Shown: in pieces, positions 41,150-50,380 of the stretch
How positions within the stretch are numbered: position 1 is the stretch's first letter
Layout of the letters: every line of letters starts with the position of its first letter
Source of the DNA: Clostridia bacterium
GTDB taxonomy: Bacteria > Bacillota > Clostridia > Lachnospirales > Lachnospiraceae
Assembly: GCA_910576205.1 (NCBI GenBank)
Contig: CAJTHL010000002.1
Location: forward strand, 1 to 64,000
Length of the DNA stretch: 64,000 bases
Reading direction: 5' to 3'
Made by a program: the position numbers and the translations under genes
Notes under the pieces: model-generated
What the model was told of the DNA's origin: nothing
Seen by the model: only the letters and a program-made list of their open reading frames with translations
The model's database searches: none

Positions 41150-42490
41150 TCACGCTTTTCTCTCCCCGGCCCGATCCTGCTCTTTCCACGCCAGAATTTC
41201 CCTTAGACGCCTTTTTACCTCTGCCTCCTGTCCCTCGCTTGTGGGCTCATAGTAACGCCTGTCCGCCAGAGCGTCTGGCAGACACTGCATACTGGATAAT
41301 TTTTCTTCCCTGTCGTGGGCGTAAATGTACCCTTCCCCGTAATGGAGCTCCTTCATAAGATCTGTGGGCGCGTTGCAGATCTGAAGAGGCACAGGCTCTG
41401 CGGGAAGCTCACGGATATCCCGCTTGCAGGCCAGTAAGGCCTGGTAAACGGCGTTGGACTTGGGCGCCATGGAAAGGTAGGTTACCGCATGGGCCAGGTG
41501 GACGTCGCACTCGGGCATTCCCAGGAAGTGGCAGGCCTGGTAAACGGCCACCGCCAGAGGAAGCGCGTGGGAATCCGCCATGCCCACATCCTCGCTGGCA
41601 AACCGGATAAGCCTTCTTGCAATATACAGAGGCTCCTCCCCGCCGTCCAGCATACGGTACATCCAGTAGACGGCTGCATCCGGGTCACTGTTCCGCATGG
41701 ATTTGTGAAGGGCGGAAATAAGGTTGTAGTGCTCCTCCCCGTTTTTGTCGTAGAGGAGGGAGCGGCGGTTCATGCACTGGGACAGCACTTCCCTGGTGAC
41801 GGCAATGGAGCCGTCTTCCTGTATCTGGCTGTTAAGAACCGCCATCTCCAGGGTATTAAGCGCCGTGCGCGCGTCCCCGTTGGCAAACCTGGCAATAGCA
41901 AAAAGGGCTTCTCCCTCCAGGGAAACCGCCTGGTTTCCAAATCCCTTAGGGCTTTTCAGGGCATGGGCAAGAAGACGCTCCAGGTCTTTCGTCTCCAGGG
42001 CTTTAAGCACAAAGACCTTGCACCGGGAAAGAAGAGCCGAGTTGATCTCGAAGGAGGGATTTTCCGTGGTAGCCCCCACCAGGATAATGCTTCCCCTCTC
42101 CACAAAGGGAAGAAAGGCGTCCTGCTGGGCTTTGTTGAAGCGGTGAATCTCGTCCACAAACAAAAGAGTGCGAAGCCCCATCTTCCGGCTGGTCTCCGCA
42201 CGGCCCATCACATCCCGGATTTCTTTTATGCCGCTTGTCACCGCGCTGAACTCCATGAAATCCGCCCTGGTGGCCCCGGCAATAATTCTGGCCAGGGTGG
42301 TTTTCCCCACCCCCGGGGGACCCCAGAAAATCATGGAGGAAATCTGATCCCGCTCAATAAGCTGCCTTAGTATCTTTCCCTTTCCCAGAAGATGGACCTG
42401 TCCCACATATTCTTCCAGGGTTTCCGGCCGCAGACGGCTGGCCAGGGGAGCATAGCGCTCCCGGTCGTCAAAAAGGCTTAACTGTTCCAT
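41150..42490 (-). CDS. rarA: Replication-associated recombination protein A (AAA+ ATPase)
   Basis: A 446-residue AAA+ protein of the RarA/MgsA/WRNIP1 family that works at stalled forks. It has Walker A GPPGVGKTTLARII (about 55), Walker B LLFVDEIHRFNKAQQDAFLP, sensor 1 GATTENPSFEIN, an Arg finger (SRC) and the C-terminal tetramerisation domain. The upstream region has a good promoter with a LexA-type box, placing it in the SOS response here. Confidence 0.93.
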   Translation of the reverse strand: MEQLSLFDDRERYAPLASRLRPETLEEYVGQVHLLGKGKILRQLIERDQISSMIFWGPPGVGKTTLARIIAGATRADFMEFSAVTSGIKEIRDVMGRAETSRKMGLRTLLFVDEIHRFNKAQQDAFLPFVERGSIILVGATTENPSFEINSALLSRCKVFVLKALETKDLERLLAHALKSPKGFGNQAVSLEGEALFAIARFANGDARTALNTLEMAVLNSQIQEDGSIAVTREVLSQCMNRRSLLYDKNGEEHYNLISALHKSMRNSDPDAAVYWMYRMLDGGEEPLYIARRLIRFASEDVGMADSHALPLAVAVYQACHFLGMPECDVHLAHAVTYLSMAPKSNAVYQALLACKRDIRELPAEPVPLQICNAPTDLMKELHYGEGYIYAHDREEKLSSMQCLPDALADRRYYEPTSEGQEAEVKRRLREILAWKEQDRAGERKA

Positions 42491-42508
42491 ATAGTAAATC
42501 CTCCCAGG

Positions 42509-42557
42509 GAAATATATGTTCGGCTTTTATTATACAGGAAGATGTTTCCCTTGGCAA
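42509..42557 (-). promoter_or_regulatory. rarA promoter with LexA-type box
   Basis: Minus-strand TTGCCA (42552-42557), 17 nt, TATAAT (42529-42534). CGAACATATATTTC (42509-42522) sits at the expected transcription start and matches the Bacillus SOS consensus at about 12 of 14 positions. A second similar box, CGAACATGTTTTAG, lies upstream at 42590-42603. Confidence 0.65.
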
Positions 42558-42686
42558 ACATATTTTTCAAAAACGGAGACCAGAATATCCCTAAAACATG
42601 TTCGCAAAACAGAAAAATTATGCTATACTTTCAGTCAGAGAAAACCGGGCCGGATACCCTCTTTTCCAGATGGGAAGCAGCGTTGC

Positions 42687-42833
42687 CTAACACTTGGAAA
42701 ACAGGTTATACCCCACGAGAATCAGAAGAAAAGCGGCCAGGGCCCGCATAAACCAGCCCTCCGAGGGCATAAAGAAAGTCAGCAGGATTCCGATTCCCAT
42801 CCAGAACATGACAAAACCTACCAGTTGTTTCAT
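42687..42833 (-). CDS. 48-residue membrane protein of unknown function
   Basis: A short gene encoding MKQLVGFVMFWMGIGILLTF and then FMPSEGWFMRALAAFLLILVGYNLFSKC: two hydrophobic helices joined by a short polar turn. The frame is clean, the codons look normal and a weak AGGTAG precedes the ATG. It lies alone between rarA and the MATE gene. The hairpin-like two-helix design suggests a small membrane-embedded protein; function unknown. Confidence 0.55.
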   Translation of the reverse strand: MKQLVGFVMFWMGIGILLTFFMPSEGWFMRALAAFLLILVGYNLFSKC

Positions 42834-42982
42834 GAAATCTACCTGCCTGCCCTTAAGCTTACTATAAAGATATGCACTTTCCGGAATAAATGTTCCTGTC
42901 CATTCGGTTTAGATGATGATAAAATTCTGACGGCAGAGGCGGCATAAGGCGTGTCAGCCATCCGGAAGTGAAGAAAGAGGAT

Positions 42983-44314
42983 ATGATGAACCAGGATCTG
43001 ACAAAAGGCCCCATTGTAAAAACCATGCTGCTCTTTTCCCTGCCTATGATCGCAGGAAATCTTCTGCAGCAGTTCTATAATATTGCGGACACCCTTATCG
43101 TGGGAAAAGTCCTGGGAAGAAACGCCCTGGCCGCCGTGGGCTCCGCCTACACGCTGATGGTCTTTCTGACCTCTATCCTGCTGGGACTATGCATGGGCTG
43201 CGGGGCGCTGTTTTCCATACAGTTTGGCGGAAAAAAGACCGGGGAGCTGCGAAACAGCCTCTTCCAGTCCTTTGTGCTGATCGCCGTAATCACGGCGCTG
43301 ATTAATGTGGCGGTATTTCTGTGGATAGACCCCATTATGTCCTTTTTAAATGTGCCGGCGGAGATTTACGCTCTGATGCGGGAATACCTCTTCATCATTT
43401 TCTTTGGCATCAGCGCCACCTTTTTGTACAATTTCTTTGCCTGTCTTTTGCGGGCGGTGGGAAATTCCGTGGTTCCCCTGGTATTTCTGGGAATCTCCGC
43501 CGTCTTAAATATCGGGCTGGATCTGTTTTTTGTCATATCCCTTAAGATGGGTGTAGGCGGGGCTGCTCTGGCTACCATCCTCGCACAGTTTGTCTCCGGC
43601 ATTGGCATTTCCCTCTACACCGTTCTTAAATGCCCCCAGTTTCGCGTTTCCCCCGCAGATATGCGCTGGAAACGCTCCGCAACAAAGGAAATCGTTCAGT
43701 TTTCCGCCCTCACCTGCATCCAGCAGTCGGTGATGAATTTTGGAATTCTCTGTGTGCAGGGCCTGGTAAACAGCTTTGGCCCGGTGATAATGGCCGCCTT
43801 TGCCGCCGCCGTGAAAATCGATTCCTTTGCCTACATGCCGGTGCAGGATTTTGGAAACGCGTTCTCCACCTTTATTGCGCAAAATTACGGCGCCGGGAAG
43901 CCAGAGCGTATCCGCCGGGGCATTGTCAGCGCCGTAAAGGTGTCGGTATGCTTTTGTATCGTGATCTCGCTTCTGGTATTCCTCCTGGCAAAACCCCTGC
44001 TTCTTATATTTATCCAGCCCCATGAGACGGAAATCCTGGCGGAGGGCGTTTTGTATCTGCGGGTGGAGGGCTCCTTCTACTGTGGAATCGGCTGCCTCTT
44101 CCTGCTGTACGGGCTTTACCGGGCCATTAAAAAGCCAGGCATGTCGGTGGTGCTTACGGTGATCTCCCTGGGCACCCGTGTGCTGCTGGCTTATGTACTG
44201 TCCGCCTGGATTGGCGTTATCGGCATCTGGATGGCCATTCCCATCGGATGGGTGCTGGCCGACCTGGCCGGAGGAATTTACTACTGGGTGAAATGCCGCC
44301 CCCTGTCTATCTGA
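42983..44314 (+). CDS. MATE family multidrug/sodium antiporter
   Basis: A 443-residue, 12-helix exporter. The N-terminal GPIVKTMLLFSLPMIAGNLLQQFYNIADTLIVG is typical of clostridial MATE proteins, with a repeat in the second half (VKIDSFAYMPVQDFGNAFSTFIAQNYGAGKPERI). It exports cationic drugs or metabolites in exchange for Na+ or H+. The start could also be the ATG at 42986 or a GTG at 42968. An AGAGG site favours the two ATGs. The 3' end overlaps the convergent DUF4230 gene by 8 nt. Confidence 0.85.
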   Translation: MMNQDLTKGPIVKTMLLFSLPMIAGNLLQQFYNIADTLIVGKVLGRNALAAVGSAYTLMVFLTSILLGLCMGCGALFSIQFGGKKTGELRNSLFQSFVLIAVITALINVAVFLWIDPIMSFLNVPAEIYALMREYLFIIFFGISATFLYNFFACLLRAVGNSVVPLVFLGISAVLNIGLDLFFVISLKMGVGGAALATILAQFVSGIGISLYTVLKCPQFRVSPADMRWKRSATKEIVQFSALTCIQQSVMNFGILCVQGLVNSFGPVIMAAFAAAVKIDSFAYMPVQDFGNAFSTFIAQNYGAGKPERIRRGIVSAVKVSVCFCIVISLLVFLLAKPLLLIFIQPHETEILAEGVLYLRVEGSFYCGIGCLFLLYGLYRAIKKPGMSVVLTVISLGTRVLLAYVLSAWIGVIGIWMAIPIGWVLADLAGGIYYWVKCRPLSI

Positions 44315-44933
44315 CCACCAGCTCGTATTCCTCCATCCCGGGTAATAGGGAGAGGAAGGCCTCTATGGCCGAGCGGGCTTTGTCCGAGGCAGCTTCCAAA
44401 AGGCCGCCGTCTATGGCTTTTTGCTCCACCACGCTTTTCTGCTCCAGGGTAAAGCCTGTGAAATCCTCTATGGTAATGTGATTGAAGATATTCTTTGTCT
44501 CGTCAAAGACCTGGACGCTGTCCCCCAGGATTTCATGGGAAAGAATCCCGCTCTCAGGAAGCGTCACCGTGACCCGCTTTGCGAGGGCGTCCACCTGGAT
44601 ATCCGCCTGGCTTAAATCCATTCCCGCATGGATAATGCCGTCGTAGGCCACAATAAACCGTTTGGTGGTGAAGGGCACCTGCCAGCCGTAGAAGTCCACC
44701 TGGTTCTCAAATTTCCCCATGTTTGTGTAGCGGTACTCCACCGTCGCCAGCTCCTGCACGAAACAGAGCTGCTGTCCCAGAAGCTCTCCGGTAATGACGG
44801 GCTTACTTTCCTTTCCCCCAAGCCGCGCTCCCAGAAAGACTCCCGCAAGGAGTACCAGAATAAGGACAAGCATAAAAAAAGGCCTTCCCTTTATCCCCCG
44901 CGTAAACCTGCGTCTGATATCAGAAACAGCCAT
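44307..44933 (-). CDS. DUF4230 domain membrane-anchored protein
   Basis: A 208-residue protein with a basic start, one membrane helix (about 19-38) and an exported DUF4230 domain containing LATVEYRYTNMG, VAYDGIIHAGMDLSQ and LPESGILSHEILGDS. The function of this family is not known. GAGAGGG precedes the start. It is the single gene of its unit, convergent with the MATE gene. Confidence 0.8.
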   Translation of the reverse strand: MAVSDIRRRFTRGIKGRPFFMLVLILVLLAGVFLGARLGGKESKPVITGELLGQQLCFVQELATVEYRYTNMGKFENQVDFYGWQVPFTTKRFIVAYDGIIHAGMDLSQADIQVDALAKRVTVTLPESGILSHEILGDSVQVFDETKNIFNHITIEDFTGFTLEQKSVVEQKAIDGGLLEAASDKARSAIEAFLSLLPGMEEYELVVR

Positions 44934-45043
44934 AAGAACCCTCTCTTTGTGAGTTATTGCAGAGCACAGTCAGCCCGCCGGACCCGTGCAGGCACGACCC
45001 GGGGCCCAGACTGTGTTCCCGCCAGACTTTTTATCTATAATTT

Positions 45044-45445
45044 TTAACCCTCTATATCGTCCACGGCGTCCTGGATGGCGTCCGCCACAGGCGTCTCCTC
45101 CTTCTTCTTTTTCCCGCCGCTGAATTTATCCACAATATCGGGAACCATGTCCAGGATCTTGGTAATGGTATCCTGGTTCTTTACGTTTACCAGCTTTGTA
45201 GTGCCGCCGGAGATAACCAGGATTGCGCTTGGAGTGATCTTTCCGCCCAGGCCGCCGCCGCCATTGTTCTTTTTGTCGTCGGACCATGCGCCTGCGCCCA
45301 CGCCAAAGCTTACATCCACCAGGGGAAGAATGATGGTGTCGCCGATATGGACGGCATCTCCCACCACGGTCTTTGTGGTGATGAAACTGTCCATCCCCTT
45401 AAACAGGGTTGCAACCGTCGATTCAAAATTATTGTTGGTGCTCAT
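45044..45445 (-). CDS. GerW/YtfJ-type sporulation protein
   Basis: A 133-residue protein with the conserved core GDTIILPLVDVSFGVGAGAW and GGLGGKITPSAILVI. This fits the GerW (YtfJ) family needed for germination in Bacillus. It has a Lys/Glu tail (GGKKKKEETPVADA). AAGGAGG lies 8 nt before the ATG. It lies directly after the DUF2953 gene, the usual pairing (ytfI-ytfJ) in Firmicutes, which supports both assignments. Confidence 0.88.
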   Translation of the reverse strand: MSTNNNFESTVATLFKGMDSFITTKTVVGDAVHIGDTIILPLVDVSFGVGAGAWSDDKKNNGGGGLGGKITPSAILVISGGTTKLVNVKNQDTITKILDMVPDIVDKFSGGKKKKEETPVADAIQDAVDDIEG

Positions 45446-45489
45446 GAAAAATCCTCCTTTTTGTCCATAGGCTTTTTAATTGCAAGCAG

Positions 45490-46521
45490 TCAGAAACCGC
45501 TTCTTATTTTTTTATACACTGCCTTAATATTTTTGTCCCGCCACAGCCGCCAGGCGATGCCCACCAGGGTAATCCCGTGGAAATGTCCCCGGATAAAAAG
45601 CTCCCCCTCCAGCACAGCTTGCTGGAAATCCGGCTGCAACTTTAGCTTCTTTGGAAAATACGCGTAAAAGACGCTGATACCGCCTAAAATCTGGCCTGTC
45701 AGTGCGGGATCCTGCATGCCAAAACGAATCCAGCCACGGACGCGCCTGGGGCCCAGCTTTTTCAAGAGGTAGAAAATCTGTGCCTTGCACAGGGAAAGGG
45801 CGGCCCTGGTGGAGTCCAGCATAAGAAACTCCTTGATATCCCCGGCCTTTTCCAGTCCCTTCCTTATTTTACCACAGATACTTACGATTGTATATTTAAG
45901 TTTTTTTAATTTTTCCAGAAACGCGGAAAGTATACGCCAGAGGAAAAACTTTTTTTGCTTCTTCCGGGACTGGGCACAAAATCCAGGTTCCCTGCCGGCG
46001 CTCTCCTCTTCCTGGGAGTTTCCGACGTCCTTATGTCCCTGGCCTGTTTCACATGCTTTTCCGGTTTCCGTACTGGCCGGGATTTTCTCCCCAGACCCGG
46101 CCAAAGTCTGGTCTTTTGCCACGGTATCCAGGCTCCCCAAGGGCTTCTCTGTGCTGTCTGATGCTTCCGCATCCTCCACCAGGGCGTCTGTAACTGCCTC
46201 CGCCCCCTTCTGGGCGTCCTTTGCCAGCTTTTTGGACTCCTTCTTCACTTCCCGGGAATCTGCCGTCAGATCTTTTATGGGAATCCCCAGAATTTTTATC
46301 CGGGCATGCAGCTCTCCCTTTTCGTAGACAACGGGGACGCTGAACATGTGCAAAAGCCAGGACACCTTTGCCCGAAGCCTGATATCCTCCTGTTTCCGGG
46401 CATCGATCTCATAGCGCACCGGCACCAGAAGCCCCATAAGAAGCAGAAGAATCAGTAGCCCCAGAATGGCCAGCAGCGTTATCCCTATGATTTTCAAGAT
46501 CAAGACGATCACATGCCACAT
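45490..46521 (-). CDS. DUF2953 protein (YtfI-like)
   Basis: A 343-residue protein with one N-terminal membrane helix (about 8-34) and the conserved LVPVRYEID and VSWLLHMFSV segments of DUF2953. It has a long charged variable middle (about 85-195) and the C-terminal KAQIFYLLKKLGPRRVRGWIRFG, DPALTGQILGGISVFYAYFP. The family accompanies gerW in spore formers. The middle insert, rich in Glu, Lys and Ser, is longer than in Bacillus YtfI. Confidence 0.8.
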   Translation of the reverse strand: MWHVIVLILKIIGITLLAILGLLILLLLMGLLVPVRYEIDARKQEDIRLRAKVSWLLHMFSVPVVYEKGELHARIKILGIPIKDLTADSREVKKESKKLAKDAQKGAEAVTDALVEDAEASDSTEKPLGSLDTVAKDQTLAGSGEKIPASTETGKACETGQGHKDVGNSQEEESAGREPGFCAQSRKKQKKFFLWRILSAFLEKLKKLKYTIVSICGKIRKGLEKAGDIKEFLMLDSTRAALSLCKAQIFYLLKKLGPRRVRGWIRFGMQDPALTGQILGGISVFYAYFPKKLKLQPDFQQAVLEGELFIRGHFHGITLVGIAWRLWRDKNIKAVYKKIRSGF

Positions 46522-46536
46522 ATAATTCTCCTGTTT

Positions 46537-46887
46537 TTATTCCGGTTTTTCATGCGTCTTTCCGGAACCGGGAATACCGGAAAAGGTGAAGTATTCTCTG
46601 ACGTTAAAAGAGCCGGTGTTTTGATAAATATCGTTTATCATGTCCATGGTCAGCTCCTGGGCCTCCGCCGCGCCATAGGCAATCCCCACCACCTTAAGCT
46701 CCTGGCGGTAGAATGCCGGCTGCTTTAGATGGGCGGCATGAAAAATATCCAGAAGATTATCCTTGTTGGAGGCCAGCGTGATAAAATACACCTGCGTCAT
46801 GCCAATACCTCTTCTGGCCTTCCTTATTATTATATCCTTTTTTCTGGCGGCTCTGTCACTCAAATATAAATTATCTGCCCATTCCAT
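46537..46887 (-). CDS. Conserved hypothetical protein (unknown family)
   Basis: A 116-residue soluble protein. The core VYFITLASNKDNLLDIFHAA, AFYRQELKVVGIAYGAAEAQ and ELTMDMINDIYQNTGSFNVR is compact alpha/beta. I recall similar small proteins in Lachnospiraceae but know no function. The start at 46887 follows AAGGGA by 8 nt; a start at 46800 with AGAGG is also possible. It precedes DUF2953 by 15 nt and may be in that unit. Confidence 0.6.
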   Translation of the reverse strand: MEWADNLYLSDRAARKKDIIIRKARRGIGMTQVYFITLASNKDNLLDIFHAAHLKQPAFYRQELKVVGIAYGAAEAQELTMDMINDIYQNTGSFNVREYFTFSGIPGSGKTHEKPE

Positions 46888-46937
46888 AGCAACATTCCCT
46901 TAAAAAAGAAAGCTGTTGTCTAAAGGTACAACAGCCT

Positions 46938-47390
46938 CTAAAAATATTTCCGGTTTCCCCAAAGATTACTCTTTTTCAAGTCCAGATATTCGTTGTAGGC
47001 CCGCTCCAGAATCTGTTTTTCATTGGAAAATTTCAACAGATGGTAGGCCTCATGAAATTTATAATATCCGGAATCCACAAAATATTCCTCACGCTGTGGT
47101 TTACTGTAATAGTTGTCCGCCATCATCAGATACCAGTGGACATCCTTCTCTACAGTGTCTTCGGGAACATTAAAAGAATACTGGCTTTTCCCAATATATT
47201 TAATAATGGCTGCATTGACCCCGGTTTCCTCCTTTACCTCCCGGACAGCCGTGGTCTTGTACTCCTCTCCCGGCTCCACTGTTCCCTTGGGAAGCACCCA
47301 GCCCTCATACCGGTTCTTGTAATTTTTATACAAGAGCAGAATCTTCCCACGAAATATTACCACACCGCCACAACTGGTTGCTTCAATCAT
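46938..47390 (-). CDS. NUDIX hydrolase
   Basis: A 150-residue hydrolase with an exact Nudix box (GTVEPGEEYKTTAVREVKEETGV, about residues 40-62), which binds Mg2+ and cleaves nucleoside diphosphates linked to another group. The start at 47390 follows AGGAGG by 8 nt and gives MIEATSCGGVVIFRGKILLL. A C-terminal helical extension (FHEAYHLLKFSNEKQILERA) follows. The fold resembles bacterial Ap4A hydrolases; the substrate is not decided. Confidence 0.85.
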   Translation of the reverse strand: MIEATSCGGVVIFRGKILLLYKNYKNRYEGWVLPKGTVEPGEEYKTTAVREVKEETGVNAAIIKYIGKSQYSFNVPEDTVEKDVHWYLMMADNYYSKPQREEYFVDSGYYKFHEAYHLLKFSNEKQILERAYNEYLDLKKSNLWGNRKYF

Positions 47391-47521
47391 TGCAAATCCT
47401 CCTGTTACCTGGTGTGTCCTCAGACTACCAAAAGTATACCTCTTTTTGGAGGGTTTGACAAGCCCCATCTAAAAAAACGGGGTGTGGCTATAATGAAAAC
47501 ATGCTTAAGCTCCCCGGTATT

Positions 47522-48640
47522 TCAGAACACGGAATTGTTCAGGTAATAGATAAGCGCCATAAACAATGCCACAGAAAGAACCGTAAGGGTAACCTTAATC
47601 CAGGAGACGGGGGTGCGGCCGCCCACTCTTCCGGTCTGGCCGTTTACCATAAAATGATAGACCTTTCCCTGGTAGGTGAAAGAAGAAATCCACACAGGCA
47701 GAAGGAGATACTTGTAGGTGATACTGGAAAAGCTGGTATCCATGTGAAGCTGGCTAACGTGATCCGCATGCTTCTCACGGTAGATTTTCTGCTCCACATT
47801 GCTTCGAAGCCTTCTGGAAATGAGATCTTTTGCCTTCTCCCACGCGTCTTTCAGCCCAAGAGAATAGCGCTCTGCCGCGAATCCAGCCACATACTCCGGC
47901 TTGTATTCCAGGTTGTGGGCTGTGTCAAAGGGCTGGATCTGGTTTAGAAGGGCCTGGTCATAGCGCTGGCTTCCAAAGACCACCTGGTCGTCGATAAACT
48001 CCCGGTATGTGCCGTTTGTGGAGTACCAGTCCGTCTCCGTGCGGGCGCCGTCTTTGGTCTTTATCACCCGGTCGATGCCGTATCTGGCCCGGTAGCGGGA
48101 GGACGTCTCCGAGTCAAAGGTCCAGGCAGGCAGATAAACGCCCTTAAAAGCCTCTGGCCTGGCCTTCTCTTTGGCCTCCTTAGGACAGAACCACCGGTGC
48201 TTCAGCCAGTTCTTAAACCGGGCTCCCGCCTGCTTTTTGTCAAGCTTAAAGGGACAGACGCCTCCCGGCGCCAGGGTATCCTTGTCCTTTTCCTCCATAA
48301 CCTGGTTGGAACCGCAGTAAGGGCACTCGTTTGCGATTTCCAGGGCATCGTACACAGACTCCGCCCCGCAGGATTTGCAGATTACCACTTTCTTGGCCTT
48401 GCCCCAGTTGCAGTTTCCCGTCTTTTCCGCCTGGGAAAAATCCAGTTCCCTGGCCGCGCGCTGCTCCTTTGGGGCGGCAATCTCCTCTGTATGCCCGCAG
48501 TAAGGGCAGGAAAGCCCGCCGGTACCCGGGTCAAAGTCCATGGTTCCCCCACAGTCCGGACATTTCCGGTCTGTCTCCTCTTTTGTTTTTGCCATCTCCG
48601 GCTCCTGGGGAGCCGGGGAATTCATCAAATCATCAGACAT
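47522..48640 (-). CDS. Multi-zinc-ribbon protein with C-terminal membrane helix
   Basis: A 372-residue protein with three CxxC-CxxC ribbons: CPDCGG...CPYCG (about 27-48), CKSCGA (about 88) paired with CPYCGSN (about 107), then FKGVYLPAWTFDSETSSRYR and other beta-rich stretches, and a single helix at the very C-terminus (VTLTVLSVALFMALIYYL), giving a tail-anchored topology. It precedes nothing obvious but follows the SPFH-ribbon gene on the same strand 60 nt downstream. The pair probably forms a membrane-associated complex; function unknown. Confidence 0.65.
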   Translation of the reverse strand: MSDDLMNSPAPQEPEMAKTKEETDRKCPDCGGTMDFDPGTGGLSCPYCGHTEEIAAPKEQRAARELDFSQAEKTGNCNWGKAKKVVICKSCGAESVYDALEIANECPYCGSNQVMEEKDKDTLAPGGVCPFKLDKKQAGARFKNWLKHRWFCPKEAKEKARPEAFKGVYLPAWTFDSETSSRYRARYGIDRVIKTKDGARTETDWYSTNGTYREFIDDQVVFGSQRYDQALLNQIQPFDTAHNLEYKPEYVAGFAAERYSLGLKDAWEKAKDLISRRLRSNVEQKIYREKHADHVSQLHMDTSFSSITYKYLLLPVWISSFTYQGKVYHFMVNGQTGRVGGRTPVSWIKVTLTVLSVALFMALIYYLNNSVF

Positions 48641-48699
48641 GTATGTATTTTTCCTCTGTGAAATCTAAATGCTGTTTTCCAATAGCGGGGGCAGTTCTT

Positions 48700-50097
48700 T
48701 TACCTTACGATATCATCATTGTTAAAGGGATCCCCGCAATTAGGGCAGAATTTCGGCGGATTTGTCTTATCCTCCGGCTCCCACCCGCACTTGTCGCAGC
48801 GGTAGGCGACAGCTCCCGCAGGCTTTGGCTGGCCACACTCCATGCAGAATTTCCCCTTGTTGAAGGTGCCGCAGCTACAGGTCCAGCCAAACGCATCCGA
48901 CCCAGAGGTCTGGGGAGAACCGCCTGGGGAGCCGCCTGCCGCCTGCCTGGGCATTTCCTGGGGCTGACCGTATCCCTGCTGTGGCATTCCCTGGGGCTGG
49001 CTGTATCCCTGCTGCTGGCCATACCCCTGCTGTGCTCCGGCCTGCCCGGGCATCCCCTGAGCCTGGCCGTACGCCTGCTGCATATTCTGCTGGGCGCCCA
49101 TCTGGAACAGATTCTGGACGCTTGCGCCGCCTGCCTGGGCCGCCATATTCATGCCCATAAAGCCCATCATGGCCCCTGCCGAATTGCCGGCGGCGGTTTT
49201 CATAGCCTCCGCCTGGGCTCCCACAAGCTGGGCCGCCGCCATATTGGGATTGCGGTAAACGGCATTTTTCTGAAGCTCCTTCAGCATGGCCTCATCTTCC
49301 TCGGAAGCCTTCACCGAGTTAATGCCAAATGAAACGATGGAAATGCCCCTGAGATTCCGCCATTTCTGGGACAGGATATCGTTTAAGGCGTCCGCCATCT
49401 CCATGGTATGCCCCGGAAGGGCGCTGTAACGCACGCCCATGGCGGAAATCCTGGCAAACGCCGGCTGAAGGGCCGTTAAAAGCTCTGTCTTTAGCTGGCT
49501 GTCCAGTTCACTGCGTTCAAACTCATAGTCCACATTGCCGCACACGTTGGTGTAGAACAAAATGGGATCCGTAATCCGGTAGGAATACTCCCCGTGACAG
49601 CGGATGGAGATATCGATATCGATTCCCACATTCATATCCACCACCCGGAAAGGAACCGCGTTGGAGGTGCCGTATTTATTTCCCATGATTTCCTTCAGGT
49701 TAAAATAGTATACTCTCTGATCCCTGCCCGTATCTCCCCCAAAGGAAATCCTTTTGCCAAGGGTACGGAAGCTCTCCAGAATTCCGTCTCCCAGATTTCC
49801 ATAAAAAATGCTGGGCTCCGTGGATGTGTCGTAGATAAATTCTCCCGCGTCCGCGCACATCTCCACAACCTTGCCCTGGTCTACGATTATCATGCACTGT
49901 CCTTCGTTGACCGCGATCACAGAGCCGTTGGAGATGACATTGTCAGAGCCTTTTTTGTTGGAGCCTCTGCCGGACACTTTTCTCTGGCCCTTTACCACCA
50001 GGATGTCCGCCTCTATAGACGGGCAGTAAAAATACTCCCTCCACTGATCGGCCAGCATGGATTTTCCTGCTGCCGACAACGCGCTGATTAATCCCAT
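48700..50097 (-). CDS. SPFH/Band 7-like protein with Q/G-rich linker and C-terminal zinc ribbon
   Basis: A 465-residue protein. Residues 1-290 form an SPFH-like domain of the YdjI/virion-core type (EYFYCPSIEADILVVKG, NVGIDIDISIRCHGEYSYRI, RISAMGVRYSALPGHTMEMA). Residues 290-400 are rich in Gln, Gly, Met and Ala, with GYGQQQGYSQPQ units. The end has two CxxC ribbons (WTCSCGTFNKGKFCMECG, CDKCGW...CPNCGDPF). YdjI in Bacillus joins membrane-stress complexes, which suggests a similar role here. GGAGG lies 8 nt before the ATG. Confidence 0.75.
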   Translation of the reverse strand: MGLISALSAAGKSMLADQWREYFYCPSIEADILVVKGQRKVSGRGSNKKGSDNVISNGSVIAVNEGQCMIIVDQGKVVEMCADAGEFIYDTSTEPSIFYGNLGDGILESFRTLGKRISFGGDTGRDQRVYYFNLKEIMGNKYGTSNAVPFRVVDMNVGIDIDISIRCHGEYSYRITDPILFYTNVCGNVDYEFERSELDSQLKTELLTALQPAFARISAMGVRYSALPGHTMEMADALNDILSQKWRNLRGISIVSFGINSVKASEEDEAMLKELQKNAVYRNPNMAAAQLVGAQAEAMKTAAGNSAGAMMGFMGMNMAAQAGGASVQNLFQMGAQQNMQQAYGQAQGMPGQAGAQQGYGQQQGYSQPQGMPQQGYGQPQEMPRQAAGGSPGGSPQTSGSDAFGWTCSCGTFNKGKFCMECGQPKPAGAVAYRCDKCGWEPEDKTNPPKFCPNCGDPFNNDDIVR

Positions 50098-50158
50098 TTT
50101 TTACCTCCACTTCAATTCTGCGTCTGCCCTTTTCAAGGCAAACGCTGTTTTTAATTTT

Positions 50159-50380
50159 TTATAACCCAAAAGTGCGATACAACCATGCCTTACTATCTAC
50201 CAGCATATGCAGTATCCGGACTATAAAAATCGTATTTCCCAGTGAATTTATTCTGGTACGGATGCCGCGTATTGTTCTTTCTGCCGCAGATGGATTTTTC
50301 AACTGGCAGGCAATATAATCACCGGCATTTTCTAAATCCGCCTCTGCCAATTCGGTAATGCTAATCCGATATTGCCTCAT
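50159..50380 (-). pseudogene. ParE/RelE-type toxin, internally deleted remnant
   Basis: The 73-codon ORF starts like a ParE toxin (MRQYRISITELAEADLENAG, DYIACQLKNPSAAERTIRGI) and ends with a plausible toxin C-terminus (FIVRILHMLVDSKAWLYRTF). The roughly 25-40 residues that should lie between them are absent, so the fold cannot be complete. It overlaps an antitoxin tail upstream. It is probably an inactivated toxin-antitoxin module. Confidence 0.5.
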
